This document shows, in pieces, positions 31,850 through 41,989 of a DNA stretch of 64,000 nucleotides. Each line of letters begins with the position of its first letter. Position 1 is the first letter of the stretch. The notes under the pieces were generated by a model. The model saw nothing but the letters and a program-made list of their open reading frames with translations. It had not been told where the DNA came from and searched no databases. The DNA comes from Theropithecus gelada (Eukaryota > Chordata > Mammalia > Primates > Cercopithecidae): assembly GCF_003255815.1 (NCBI RefSeq), contig NC_037670.1:31312251-31376250 (forward strand), read 5' to 3'. The position numbers were made by a program, and so were the translations under genes.

Positions 31850-32240
31850 TTCATCCAGCCATTAGAGTTGTTTTCCAACATGTAATTCTGATCATTGCCC
31901 CTCCCCTTTGACGGGAGCGACCACATACAGATTAAAGTCTGATCTTTGTGATATGGCACTTGAGACCTTCCACAGTCTGGCCCCAAATTATTTTCTGCTC
32001 CTATCTCCCATCACACATTTTGTTTCATCCACAAGGCACATTTCTTGACACTGCAGGGGCATGTCCTTTATTTTAACACCTCCGTGTTTCTATTGTTTCC
32101 CTGGAAAATCTTTCTCACTGTGCCTTCCCCTCCCACTTCATGCATGTTGCCACATCTTTCCAGCCCTTACAAGTGGAGTTGCTTCTCTTCTCTGCATTCC
32201 TATGGCTTTTTCACAAACTGGCCGGAGGGTGTGTCTGGGA
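31850..32240 (+). repeat. L2 LINE remnant
   Basis: GTAATTCTGATCATTGCCCC, ATTAAAGTCTGATCTTTGTG, CACTTGAGACCTTCCACAG and CTTTCTCACTGTGCC follow the L2 3' coding/UTR region. Confidence 0.75.
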
Positions 32241-32376
32241 AGGCCATGGTCACTGTTACCAGGAAAGTAATTTAGAAAGCAGGCCAGATCACCCGAGTCT
32301 GGCTCCTGGGTTTGGTACTGCCAGCCTGTCATCATTATAGAGGTAGAAACGCAGGGACAGAGTAAAGAGTATAGAA

Positions 32377-32668
32377 GGCCGGGCATGGTGGCTCACACCT
32401 GTAATCCCAGCACTTTGGGAGCCTGAGGCGGGGCGGATCATGAAGTCAGGAGATCGAGACCATCCTGGCCAACATGGGCGAAACCCTGTCTCCACTAAAA
32501 ATACAAAAATTAGCTGGGCATGGTGGCACATGCCTGTATTCCCAGATACTCAGGAGGCTGAGGCAGGAGAATCCCCTGAACCTGGGAGGCGGAGGTTGCA
32601 GTGAGCTGAGATTACGCCATTGCACTCCAGCCTGGTGACAGAGCGAGACTCCGTCTCAAAAAAAAAAG
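32377..32668 (+). repeat. Alu
   Basis: Starts AGGCCGGGCATGGTGGCTC, ends CTCCGTCTCAAAAAAAAAA. Target duplication not clear. Confidence 0.95.
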
Positions 32669-32831
32669 GAATCTTAGATTTTTGACATTTTCACCCCATA
32701 TTTATTAAAGTTTCCAGATTTCACAAACATATGATCAAGGAAGTCGTTGTAAGATGGCATGTAACTCTGCACAGCATGCGACGTGGCATTCTAGTGATGG
32801 CAGCCGTATGTGTGGGAAAGGGTTTTGTTTA

Positions 32832-33155
32832 CAGTCGTTATGCAGTGCATGTTGCATTTCGGTTAATGGATCACATACATGATGGTGGTCCCATAAGACT
32901 GCATATATGATGGTGGTCTCATATTTTGACTGTATTTTTTTCTTTTATTGGGATATGTTTAGATATACAAATACCATTGTATTACAGTTGCTCACAGTAT
33001 TCAGCATAGTACCATACTGTACAGGTTTGTAGCCTACAAGCAATAGGCTATACCATCTAGATTTGTCTAAGTACATTCTCTGGTGTTCGTACAATGACAT
33101 AATTTCCTAATGGCGTTTCTCAACGTGTTATCTGTTGTTAAGTGATGCATGACTA
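32832..33155 (+). mobile_element. Tigger-like DNA transposon MITE
   Basis: About 324 bp beginning CAGTCGTTATGCAGTGCATG and ending TTAAGTGATGCATGACTA, imperfect inverted ends flanked by TA. Internal ATGGTGGTCCCATAAGACTG and GCAATAGGCTATACCATCTA match a pogo/Tigger-type nonautonomous family I cannot name firmly. Confidence 0.75.
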
Positions 33156-33194
33156 TATATGACTGTATTTTAAAAAGTAAAATAAATACAGTGA

Positions 33195-33720
33195 TTTCTG
33201 ACCGATCTTGCACTAAGTGTCAGGTACTAGTCTTGGGCCTTAGGATGCAACATTGGACAAAAGTCCCCACTTCAGGAGTCTCAGAGTTTAGCTCAGTGGT
33301 TCTCCCACTGAGCTTCCCAGACCAGCAACATCAGCATCACCTGGGAACTTGCTAGAAATGCACATTCTTGCCCACTCCCACACATCCCTAATCTACTGAA
33401 TCAGAAGCTCTAGGGGTATAGCCCAGCAACTTGAGTTTTAACAAGCCTTACAGCTGGAGAGACGGACACATTCAGTACAGTCTGGTAAGAGCTATTGAAC
33501 ATATGTGGAGTGCATCTCAGAGTAGTTTGGGAGGTGAAGTTGAAGGCAGTGCAGACTTAGGTAGGTCTTCGGATGAACCAAGTTCAAATTAAGTCTTAGA
33601 TGATGAGTGGTTGTTCTTCCAATGGATAAGGGGGAGAAGGAAAGCATTTCAAGCCAGGAGACCCACACATGCAGAAGTACAGAACAATCAAAGGGCTTGG
33701 TCACCTCTGGGGATGACAAT
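33195..33720 (+). repeat. L2 LINE split by a MER20
   Basis: Left TAAGTGTCAGGTACTAGTCTTGG...ACATTGGACAAAAGTCCCC and right GAGAGACGGACACATTCAGT...CATGCAGAAGTACAG are typical L2 3' segments, interrupted by the MER20. Confidence 0.7.
33293..33460 (+). mobile_element. MER20 hAT MITE, 3' truncated
   Basis: CAGTGGTTCTCCCACTGAGC, ATCAGCATCACCTGGGAAC, TACTGAATCAGAAGCTCTAG and TTTTAACAAGCCTTACAG are in MER20 order. The last inverted end is missing. Confidence 0.88.
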
Positions 33721-34461
33721 TGTTATTACTGTCATATGTCCTTATTATTACTATTCATATTCTTAAGTCAGGGTTATAAGATGAGCTAAGCTGGCAAGAT
33801 CAGTGACCAGATCATGCCAAGAAGTTTGGCTTTTCTTCTGGAAAATAACCAAAAGATATTTTTAGCAGTGAAATGAAGTAATATCATATTTGCAATTCTG
33901 TTGCATATATACAAAAAATAGGGCCTTTTTTAAATTAGAAAAATTACTTTATGATAGACTCAAAATCTAAGGTGAGAGTGGAGGAAGAGATACAGAACAA
34001 TAAGGAATTTAAGTGAAGAAAACAAGAAAGAATTTAGAACCCAATTCTTAGAAATTCATACAAAATCTTAAAAGAATTTTAATTTTAAAACAAATCCATA
34101 CAGAAAATCTACAGAAAACTTTAAAAAAGGAAGAAACAAAAGCTAACTCAGTTCAGCCTAGACTGAACTATTTTTACTTTGCAGGTATACTTTGATTTCA
34201 TCTTTTTTCCCCCCTTTGTCTGGTCTTTATTATACATAATACGTAAGTTTAAATTCTAGCTTGATGTCTTTCCCATTTAATGGTAAAAATGGTTGTGTTG
34301 CAAGTGGCCTTAAATCATTTGTAAATATTCATTTCACAAGTGTTTCCTATTCCATGGCTGCTGCACTGGAGTTTACTTAGCTCTTGTTTGCATGCATGGT
34401 AATTATCAGTTAGGGTTTGGTGAGGTGCATGGCAGAGGGCTTTATCTTGGGGATTCCCCAC

Positions 34462-34464
<3 letters not shown>
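33721..34464. other. AT-rich DNA, nothing recognised
   Basis: No gene or clear repeat. Several A- and T-rich runs. Confidence 0.5.

Positions 34465-34466
<2 letters not shown>

Positions 34467-34496
<30 letters not shown>
34467..34496 (+). repeat. AT microsatellite
   Basis: About 15 AT dinucleotides directly abutting the T tail of an antisense Alu. A likely cause of the assembly gap that follows. Confidence 0.95.
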
Positions 34497-34512
<16 letters not shown>

Positions 34513-34647
34513 GNNNNNNNNNNNTTTTTAGTAGAGACGGGGTTTCACTGTGTTAGCCAGGATGGTCTCGATCTCCTGACCTCGTGATCCGCCCGTCTCG
34601 GCCTCCCAAAGTGCTGGGATTACAGGCTTGAGCCACCGCGCCCGGCC
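34497..34647 (-). repeat. AluYR-like copy broken by an assembly gap
   Basis: T tail (to 34512), then G and 11 Ns (34514-34524). Sequence resumes at TTTTTAGTAGAGACGG in the Alu middle and ends GGCTTGAGCCACCGCGCCCG. The intervening Alu part, roughly 170 bases by comparison with other copies here, is absent. Confidence 0.9.
34514..34524. other. Assembly gap (11 Ns)
   Basis: Run of undetermined bases inside an Alu. Its length cannot be the true size of the missing sequence if the Alu is full length. Confidence 0.99.
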
Positions 34648-34789
34648 TTACTCTGTTCTTAAATAAGAGTCCTTTGCCTTCTAGAAACCTCTTAACTAGT
34701 ACACTTTGGTATGATGTGTAATCCTGTTATGAATCAACTAAGTGGTTTTTATGCTTTCAAAAAGGGTGATTTACAGAGTAATTTACTTT

Positions 34790-35080
34790 TGCCAAAGTGT
34801 TTATTTTTATTTCAAATGTATGGACTCTTTTATTATGAAATGTAACACAGAAAAGAGTGTAAAACAAATATGTAGACTTACGAATTATAGTAATAATTCA
34901 TAACCACCACCTAGGCTGAAAAACTCCACAAACATTGTCGTGTTGCAGAAGCTCTCTGCTTGTTCCTTTTCTTTATCATTATAATATGTAAGTATGCAAA
35001 CAAGAACACTATAATTTTGGTTCTTTTTCAACTTTAAATAAATAAATAGAATCACACACTATGTATTCTTTTGTGGCTAG
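34790..35080 (-). repeat. Old LINE-1 remnant, antisense
   Basis: GAAATGTAACACAGAAAAGAGTG and CACCACCTAGGCTGAAAAAC...AATAGAATCACACACTATG resemble the reverse of L1M 3' sequence. Confidence 0.6.
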
Positions 35081-35082
35081 CT

Positions 35083-35384
35083 TCTTTTTTTTTTTTTTTT
35101 TGAGATGGAGTTTCGCTCTTGCCGCCCAGGCTGGAGTGCAATGGCGCGACTTCGGCTCACTGCAACCTCCACCACCCGGGTTCAAGCAATTCTCCTGCCT
35201 CAGCCTCCGGAGTGGCCGGATTACAGGCACCCACCACTACACCTGGCTAATTTTTTGTATTTTTAGTAGAGACGGGGTTTCACCGTGTTGGCCAGGCTGG
35301 TCTTGAATTTCTGACCTCAAGTGATCTACCCGCCTCGGCCTCCCAGAGTGCTAGGATTACAAGCGTGTGCCACCACGCCCGGCT
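35083..35384 (-). repeat. Alu, antisense
   Basis: T run, both monomers, ends CACGCCCGGCT. A few bases are lost around CGGAGTGGCCGGATTACAG. Confidence 0.95.
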
Positions 35385-35824
35385 CCCCGTGTTCAATTGT
35401 GAGAGCTGGAAGAAGTCTGCGGAAGCTGTTGTCACTGCTTCTGGCTGGGCCAGGACTCAAGAAGAAAAGTAGCATGTGGAGTGGGCAGAGCCAGTCCGCG
35501 GTGGAGCCCATGTCTGTTTCTTCCACTTCCCATCTGGATGACTGGGAGCGTTGCACAGAAGACTCCACTCCTGGCCATTGGACTGCACAGTGCCTGACCC
35601 AGGAGCCCAAGGGACTGTGGGAGGCTGTAGCCACAGGTGGTGCGCCCACGCCGAACTCCACTTGACCTGCTTCTCTACTCCTGCCTTCACATACTGTGCT
35701 AATGCCCCATGCCTGCCACTCACTCCCTGCCGTCCAGGAGAGGGAATTCTGGGAAATGAGGGCTCACTTAGCTACAGTGGCAGGGCACACCCCTCCCCCT
35801 CCCCAGGGTGTATTTCCAATTTTT
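35385..35824. other. Unrecognised GC-moderate block
   Basis: No repeat recognised. Overlapping ORFs of 88-125 codons on both strands. None matches a family I know, and two-strand openness argues against coding. Confidence 0.45.
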
Positions 35825-36350
35825 ATTCTCTTCTTAGGAAATACTGCAGTGGATGTCTTTATTTTCAGGTACAACGTTTTCTAAATCCTGCATCATTTCC
35901 TTGGGACAGATCCTCAGAAAAAGAATGAATGGGTCAAAGGGTCTGAATATTTTTGAGTCTTTAGATGTTGCCAATTTACTTTCCACAAAGGTAGGTTGGC
36001 CAGCGCTGTGGCTTACGTCTGCAATCCCTTGCAATCCCAACACTTAGGGAGGCCAAGGCAGGCGGATCACTTGAGCCCAGCAGTTCCAGACCAGACTCGG
36101 CAACATAATGAAATCCCATCTCTACAAAAAATACAAAACCCAGCCGGCCGTAATGGTGTGCACACCAGTGGTCCCAGCGACTCAGAAGGCTGAGGTGGGA
36201 GGATGGTGTGAGCCCAGGAGGCGGAGGTTGCAGTGAGCCATGATTGCACTACTGCACTCCAGCCTGGGGAACAGAGTGAGACCCTGCCTTAAACAAACAA
36301 ACAAGCAAACAAAGTTAGGTTGTATCAATTCTGCCACCAGAGTAGGATAT
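35825..36350 (-). repeat. LINE-1 ORF2 fragment, antisense, split by an Alu
   Basis: GGGACAGATCCTCAGAAAAAG, GAATGGGTCAAAGGGTCTG and TTGCCAATTTACTTTCCAC read as reversed L1 ORF2 sequence. It continues after the Alu with TTGTATCAATTCTGCCACCAG. Confidence 0.65.
35999..36310 (+). repeat. Alu inside L1
   Basis: Flanks AAAGGTAGGTTG (35987-35998) and AAAGTTAGGTTG (36311-36322). The tail is (CAAA)n. Confidence 0.92.
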
Positions 36351-36411
36351 GAAGCATGTTATCTTACCTCATCTTGGATAGTACTGAGCACTGTATCCAC
36401 TCTAATTTTAC

Positions 36412-36712
36412 TTTTTTTTTTTTTTTTTGAGACAGGATCTGGCTCTGTCACCCAGGCTGGAGTGCAGTGGTGTGATCTCAGGTAACTGCAACCTTGACCT
36501 CCTGGGCTCAAGAAGTCCTCCCACCTCAGCCTCCCCAGTAGCTGAGACTACAGGCATGTGCCACTATGCCTGGCTACAATTTTTGTATTTTTTGTAGAGG
36601 TGAGGTTTTGCCATGTTGCCCAGACTGGTCTCGAACTCCTGGCCTCAAGCCATTTGCCCGCCTTGACCTCCCAAAGTGCTGGAATTATAGGCATGAGCCA
36701 TTGTGCCAGGTT
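36412..36712 (-). repeat. Alu, antisense
   Basis: T run, then GAGACAGGATCTGGCTCTG, to ATTGTGCCAGG. Old-looking. Confidence 0.94.
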
Positions 36713-37011
36713 TCTCCTTTCACATCTTGAGGTTTCCATTTGAATTGTTTATTTCCAGCCTTTAAATTGAAGAGTTGTGTGTATATATATTTAATTAAAT
36801 TGATTTTACAACAAGTAAACATTAGTGGCTTTGAACCTTGAGATAATTGCTTAATATATATCCTGAGTAATAGGTATACCACCCTCTCCTGTCCTGGGGA
36901 CTTACTAATCATAATAGCAATAAAACGAGAAGGTAAATTAGCTGACACATGTATAGGAAGGGTTTTTAACAAGTGCAGTGGAAGTTAGAAACTTATTTGG
37001 TGCACAGTTTG
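36713..37011. other. AT-rich DNA, nothing recognised
   Basis: TATATATTTAATTAAATT near 36781 and general AT richness. No feature. Confidence 0.5.
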
Positions 37012-37021
37012 CCACATTCAG

Positions 37022-37155
37022 TTTCTTTCTTCTCTTTCTTTCTTCCTTTCTTTCCTTTCTTCCTTTCTTTCCTTTCTTTCCTCCCTCCCTCCCTCCCTCC
37101 CTCCCTCCCTTCCTTCCTTCCCTCCCTCCCTCCCTCCCTCCTTCCTTCCTTTTTT
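37022..37155 (+). repeat. Polypyrimidine microsatellite (TTTC/CCCT/TTCC)n
   Basis: About 130 bases of pure C/T: TTTC-type units, then CCCT units (about 37081-37110), TTCC units and CCCT again. Long pure homopurine-homopyrimidine runs can form triplex DNA. Confidence 0.95.
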
Positions 37156-37417
37156 TGCTCCTGTTACCCAGGCTAGAGTGCAATGGTGTGATCTCGGCTC
37201 ACTGCAAGCTCCGCCTCCTGGGTTCAAGCGATTCTGCTGCCTCAGCCTCCCAAGTAGCTGAGATTACAGGCCACCAGGGCTGGTTACTTTTGTATTTTTA
37301 GTAGAGACAGGGTTTCACCATGTTGGTCAAACTGGTCTCGAACTTCTGACCTCAGGTGATCCACCTGCCTCAGCCTCCTAAAGTGCTGGGATTACAGGCA
37401 TGAGCCACCTCGCTTGG
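37027..37417 (-). repeat. Alu, antisense, with expanded tail
   Basis: The Alu body (about 37156-37417) and the pyrimidine tract before it together sit between copies of the 15-bp duplication CCACATTCAGTTTCT (37012-37026, 37418-37432). The tract is therefore the modified A tail. Confidence 0.95.
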
Positions 37418-37544
37418 CCACATTCAGTTTCTATAGAGGATTTTGGGATGGTTTTTGGTTGCAAGGAATCAATTATTTGCTTTCTCTTTTAAAAAAGTTT
37501 TTCTTTCCCTTTCTACAAGAAGACTGCTTTTAATTTAGTGTATT

Positions 37545-37844
37545 TAATTTTTTTTTTTTTTTTTGGGACGGAGTCTCGCTCTGTCTCCCAGGCTGGAGTG
37601 CAGTGGCCGGATCTCAGCTCACTGCAAGCTCCACCTCCCGGGTTCCCGCCATTCTCCTACCTCAGCCTCCCGAGTAGCTGGGACTACAGGCGCCGCCACC
37701 TCGCCCGGCTAGTTTTTTGTATTTTTAGTAGAGACGGGGTTTCACCGGGTTAGCCAGGATGGTCTTGATCTCCTGACCTTGTGATCCGCCCGCCTCGGCC
37801 TCCCAAAGTGCTGGGATTACAGGCTTGAGCCACCGCGCCCGGCC
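37545..37844 (-). repeat. AluY, Old World monkey type, antisense
   Basis: GTGGCCGGATCTCAGCTC, TCGCCCGGCTAGTTTTTTGT and GGCTTGAGCCACCGCGCCCG are the reversed AluYR-like markers. CpG sites well preserved. Confidence 0.95.
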
Positions 37845-37853
37845 TTTTAATTT

Positions 37854-38162
37854 TTTTTTATTGTTTTTGAGACGGGGTATTGCTCTGTTGTCCAGGCCGG
37901 AGTGCATGGGTGTGATCACGGCTCACTGAAGCCTCAATCTCCTGGGCTCAAGCAATCCTCCTGCCTCAGCCTCCTGAGTAGCTGGGACTATAGGTTCACA
38001 CCACCACACCTGCATATTTTTAATTTTTAATTTTTAATTTTTTGTAGATATGAGGTCTTGTTATGATGCCCAGTCTGGTCTTCAACTCCTGAGCTCAAGC
38101 AGTTCTCCCACCTCGGCCTCCTAAAATACTGGGATTATAGGCATTAGCCACTGTGTCTGGCT
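37854..38162 (-). repeat. Alu (old), antisense
   Basis: Diverged Alu from TTTTTGAGACGGGGTATTGC to ACTGTGTCTGGC, lying directly beside the younger AluY. Confidence 0.93.
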
Positions 38163-38214
38163 CAATAATGTTTTTAATTTTAATTGGTTATCTTTAATTT
38201 TTAAAAATTTATTT

Positions 38215-38497
38215 ATATTTATTTATTTATTTTTGAGACAGAGTCTCGCTCTGTCCCCCACTCTGGAGTGCAGTGGCAACTCCGCCTCCTGGGTTCACAC
38301 CATTCTCCTGCCTTAGCCTCCCGAGTAGCTGGGACTATAGGCGCCCGCTACCATGCCTGGCTAATTTTTTGTATCTTTTAGTAGAGATGGGGTTTCACCG
38401 TGTTAGCCAGGACGGTCTCGATCTCCTGACCTCGTGATCTGCCCACCTCAGCCTACCAAAGTACTGCGATTATAGGCGTGAGCCACTGCGCCCAGCC
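38215..38497 (-). repeat. Alu, antisense
   Basis: ATTTATTTATTTATTT tail, GAGACAGAGTCTCGCTC, then end at GCGCCCAGCC. About 20 bases are missing in the left arm after GTGGCAACTCC. Confidence 0.93.
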
Positions 38498-38503
38498 GAT
38501 GAT

Positions 38504-38537
38504 CTTAAGATTAAAGCGCCTGGCTTTAATCTTAAAG
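38504..38537. repeat. Short inverted repeat (hairpin)
   Basis: CTTAAGATTAAAGC (38504-38517) pairs with GCTTTAATCTTAAAG (38523-38537), leaving one bulged base and a 5-base loop. Confidence 0.9.
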
Positions 38538-38547
38538 ACGTAGTATA

Positions 38548-38780
38548 TTGCCAAGGCGGGAGGATTGAGGCCAGGAATTTGATTCCAACCTGGGCAACAT
38601 TGTGAGATCTTGTCATTACAGAAAATAAGACATGAGCCAGGCATTGTGACACACACCTGTAGTGTTAGCTACTCAGGAGGCTGAGGTGGGAGGATTGCTT
38701 GAGCCCAGGAGTTGGAGGCTGCAATGAGATATGATTGTGCCACTGCACTTCAGCCTGAGCGACAAATCCTCTGTTTAAAA
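38548..38780 (+). repeat. Old Alu, 5' truncated
   Basis: CCAAGGCGGGAGGATTGAGG onward to GAGCGACAAATCCTCTG. Very diverged, AluJ-like. Confidence 0.85.
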
Positions 38781-39486
38781 AGTAGTAATAAAATAAAAAT
38801 AAAAACTAAGAACACCCACCCCAAACCCCCAAAAACATAGCATATTATTAAATATTTTAATTTCCCTCAAGTGCTTGTCTTTATAGCATGTCTTGTTGGT
38901 TGATGAGGCTCTGGGCCTTACAAATCGCTTTTTCTTGCTGTTCTGTTGACTTTTCTTTCTAGTTAATTTTCACTAAGAACTGGCATGAAACCCCAGACTT
39001 CATGAAAACCAAAGTTAAAAAAAATCCACGCTGTGACTCTCTGCAAAGCGAAATGTTTGTGGACTGTCTTTCAGTTGTAGCTCTTGACATTGTGGCTTAC
39101 CGAGAGACCTGACTGCGTTTCTGAATCAGTTATTAGACCACATTCCACTGACTTCTGAGTTTTAAGTCCTATTTCAGATTCCCTTTAGAAACAGACCACA
39201 TTGGTTTCTTTTCTTCCCTGCAATCAAGCAACCAATCCACTGGCCTGGTTTTAACGTCATGAAGATTTCATTTTCACAAACCGTGGAAGTGAAATATGTA
39301 TGTTTTCTAACTCAACCTAAAATGAACTGAAATGTGTTGGCTTGTGATTGTGTGCTTAGATTTACTGAAAACAGAATGATCCCATGGAGCCCCAGGTCTG
39401 AGAAGGTGGCTTTTCATTTGGGGTAAGGAATGTGATGTAGTTTCATTGCTACCCCAGCTACTCAAAGTGTCAAAAAGCGGGCTTTT
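38781..39486. other. Repeat-poor DNA, nothing recognised
   Basis: The section 38960-39300 is free of repeats and could be conserved, but no motif stands out. No ORF of note. Confidence 0.5.
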
Positions 39487-39684
39487 ATGCAAAGACATAA
39501 GAATGATACAATGGACTTTGGGGACTCAGGAGGAAGGTTGCGAGGTGGGTGAGGGATAAAAGACTGCATACTGGATACAGTGTACACTGCTTGGGTGATG
39601 GGTGCACCAAAATCTCAGAAATCACCGCTAAAGAACTTATCCATGTAACCAAAAACTGCCCAATCCCCGAAAACTGTTGAAATG
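39487..39684 (+). repeat. LINE-1 3' end, sense
   Basis: GCAAAGACATAAGAATGATA, AATGGACTTTGGGGACTCAG and CTTGGGTGATGGGTGCACC are L1P-type 3' sequence. A second copy of this region lies at 49.14-49.36 kb. Confidence 0.85.
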
Positions 39685-39969
39685 GGCCGGACACGGTGGC
39701 TTATGCCTGTAATCCCAGCACTTTGGGAAGCCGAGGCAGGTGGATCACCTGAGGTCAGGAGTTTGAGGCCAGCCTGGCTAACATGGCAAAACCTCATCTC
39801 TATTAAAAATTAAAAAAATTAGCCAAGTGTGGTGGCATGTGTTTGTAATCCCAGCTACTTGGGAAGATGAGGCAGGAGAACTGCTTGAACCTGGGAGGCG
39901 GAGGTTGCAATGAGCCCAGATTGCGCCATTGCATCCCAGCCTGGGCAACAGAGTGAGACTCTGTCTCAA
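39685..39969 (+). repeat. Alu inserted at the L1 tail
   Basis: Starts GGCCGGACACGGTGGCTTAT. It splits L1 sequence ending TTGAAAT from an A-rich stretch beginning ATTGAAAAGAAAAAAAAA after the purine tract. Confidence 0.93.
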
Positions 39970-39974
39970 AAAGG

Positions 39975-40008
<34 letters not shown>

Positions 40009-40093
40009 AACAGAAAGAAAAGAAGGAAGGAAGGGAGGGAGGGAAGGAGAGAAAGGAAGGAAAGAAAAAGAAAGGATTGAAAAGAAAAAAAAA
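39970..40093 (+). repeat. Polypurine tract (GA/GGAA/GAAA)n
   Basis: Almost pure A/G: GAGAGA units, then GAAA, GGAA and GGGA units. It begins where the Alu A tail should be and ends at the L1 A tail, so it most likely grew from the Alu tail. Confidence 0.92.
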
Positions 40094-40185
40094 GTGGTCC
40101 CTGGACCAGCATCATCTAGGAGTTTGTTAGAAATGCGTACTTGCAGACCAGCTAAACCAGAATCACAGAATCTCAAGATCCCTAG
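40094..40185 (+). mobile_element. MER20 fragment
   Basis: GTGGTCCCTGGACCAGCATC, TAGGAGTTTGTTAGAAATGC and ACCAGAATCACAGAATCTC are MER20 5' sequence. The 3' part is missing. Confidence 0.75.
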
Positions 40186-40520
40186 TTGACTTAAACTCAT
40201 TTAAGTCTGAGAAGCTGTCTGACCTGCTCGGCACTCAATACCAGATTATCTTTTGCTGCCATCCGTTTACCTCTTGGCAGGGCTGTGTTTTGGGAAGACT
40301 CAGACCTATGGAGTGGCCTCCATTTTATCGATCTGTGTACTGATTGGTCCTGCTGAGATTTGTTAAATTTTGAAATTCCTTGGACGCAGTGACTTGGGCC
40401 TCTGATTTCTCCATTGTGAAGTCTGAGCAAGCAGCCTGCTTTCCTTGCCATCTGTGCATTCCACCGGGTCTGGAAGGGCCACCGTGGAAGAGAGTTCAGG
40501 ATGGGAGTTAGGAGACTTGA
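40186..40520. other. Repeat-free DNA, nothing recognised
   Basis: An 84-codon minus-strand ORF (40197-40451) has no recognisable domain. Confidence 0.5.
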
Positions 40521-40524
40521 CTTT

Positions 40525-41335
40525 GGATTTTAAAAAATAGTTTATTTTTAATTATGGTAAAATAATATAAAATTCACCATCTTAGCTATTTTGTTTTTTT
40601 GTTATTGTTGTTTGAGACGGAGTCTTGCTCTGTTGCCTGGGCTGGAGTGCAGTGGTGTGATCTTTGCTCACTGCAACCTCCGCCTCCCCAGTTCAAGCGG
40701 TTCTCCTGCCTCAGCCTCCCTAGTAACTGGGATTACAGGCATGCACCACCACACCCAGCTAATTTTTGTATTTTTTTTTTTTTATTGGAGATGGGATTTT
40801 ACCATATTGGTCAGGCTGGTCTCGAACTCCTGGCCTCAAGTGATCCGCCTGCCTTGGCCTCCAGAAGTGTTGGGATTATAGGTGTGAGCCACTGCGCCAG
40901 CCCATCTTAGCATTTGAGGTGTACAGTTCAGTAGTGTTAAGTTCATTTACATTCCGGTGCAGTCGGTCTCCAGAACTCTTTTCATGTTGCAAAATGGAAA
41001 CTCTGTATTCAATAAATAATAACTCTGCATCCTCCCCCCGCTCCCCCAGCCCCTGGCAACCACCATTTTCCTTCCTTCTCTATGAATTTGGCTACTCTAG
41101 GTACCTCATATAAGTGGAAGCACACAGGATTTTTTTGCAACTGGTTTATTTCAGTTAGCATAATGTCTTCAGGGTTCATCCATATTGTAGCATGTGTCAG
41201 AATTTTTTTCCTTTTAATGCTGAATAATATTCCGTGGAATGTCTATACCGCATTTCATTTATCCACACACCTGTTGATGGGTACTTGGGTGGCATCCACA
41301 AATCCACCCTTTTTCTTCTGGGAATAATGTGCTGT
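40525..41335 (-). repeat. Old LINE-1, antisense, split by an Alu
   Basis: AATATAAAATTCACCATCTTAG before the Alu, then GTACAGTTCAGTAGTGTTAAG, CCCCTGGCAACCACCATT and GCTGAATAATATTCCGTGG after it. The last is the reverse of the ORF2 C-terminal MEYYSA region. Confidence 0.88.
40587..40901 (-). repeat. Alu inside L1, antisense
   Basis: The duplication CCATCTTAGC lies at 40577-40586 and 40902-40911. TTATTGTTGTTTGAG tail. Confidence 0.95.
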
Positions 41336-41629
41336 GATTGAGTTTGAATCTTAGGCTTCCTCACACTGGCTGTGAGATTGTAGACAAATCACTGAACTTC
41401 TGAGTCTCAGTTTTTATTTCTTTAAAAATGAGCAGCTCAGACCAGATGTTCACAAACATTTAAGCTCTAGTTACAGGATACTAAATAAAACCGAATCTGC
41501 ATCTATTAAAAACAAAAAAGAAAGAAGACCATGCGTCTTCTAAAAGATTTCCATGGTTTCTCCCAATTACACCATTTTCCTTTTCTGAGCAAACTTAATT
41601 TTCAAATATCTGTAACAGCAGAACTTCTA
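41336..41629. other. Probably further diverged L1 or MIR DNA
   Basis: TAGACAAATCACTGAACTTCTGAGTCTCAG is faintly like MIR. Nothing firm. Confidence 0.35.
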
Positions 41630-41955
41630 TAACTTTAACAGCTTTATTGAGATATAATTCACACACCATGCAATTCATGCACATAAAGTGTACAATTCAG
41701 TGTTTTTTTTTTAGTATATTCTCAGTGTTGTGCAATCATCACTACAATCAACTGCAGAACACTTTCATCATGCCCCAAATCATTCCCTATTTCTTACCAA
41801 ACTGCCTTGACCCCCAGATAATCATTAATGTACTTTCTCTGTGGCCTTGCCTATTCTGGACGTTTCATATAAATGGGATCATAACATGTGTGATCTTTTG
41901 TGACTGACTGCTTTCACGTAGCATAATGTTTTCAAGGTTTTGTTTTTTTTTTTTA
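41630..41955 (-). repeat. Old LINE-1 3' end, antisense
   Basis: CTTTATTGAGATATAATTCACA, GTTGTGCAATCATCACTACA and TTTCATATAAATGGGATCAT are reversed L1M 3' UTR motifs. A second fragment of the same type as the one at 40.5-41.3 kb. Confidence 0.85.
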
Positions 41956-41989
41956 AAAACAACTTTCTAGGATGCCAAATGATCTCACA

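Noticed and set aside
36978..37301. CRISPR-like or coding repeat in the 37-kb tract
   Set aside because: The repeat is a pyrimidine microsatellite from an Alu tail. There are no spacers and CRISPR is not expected in a primate genome.
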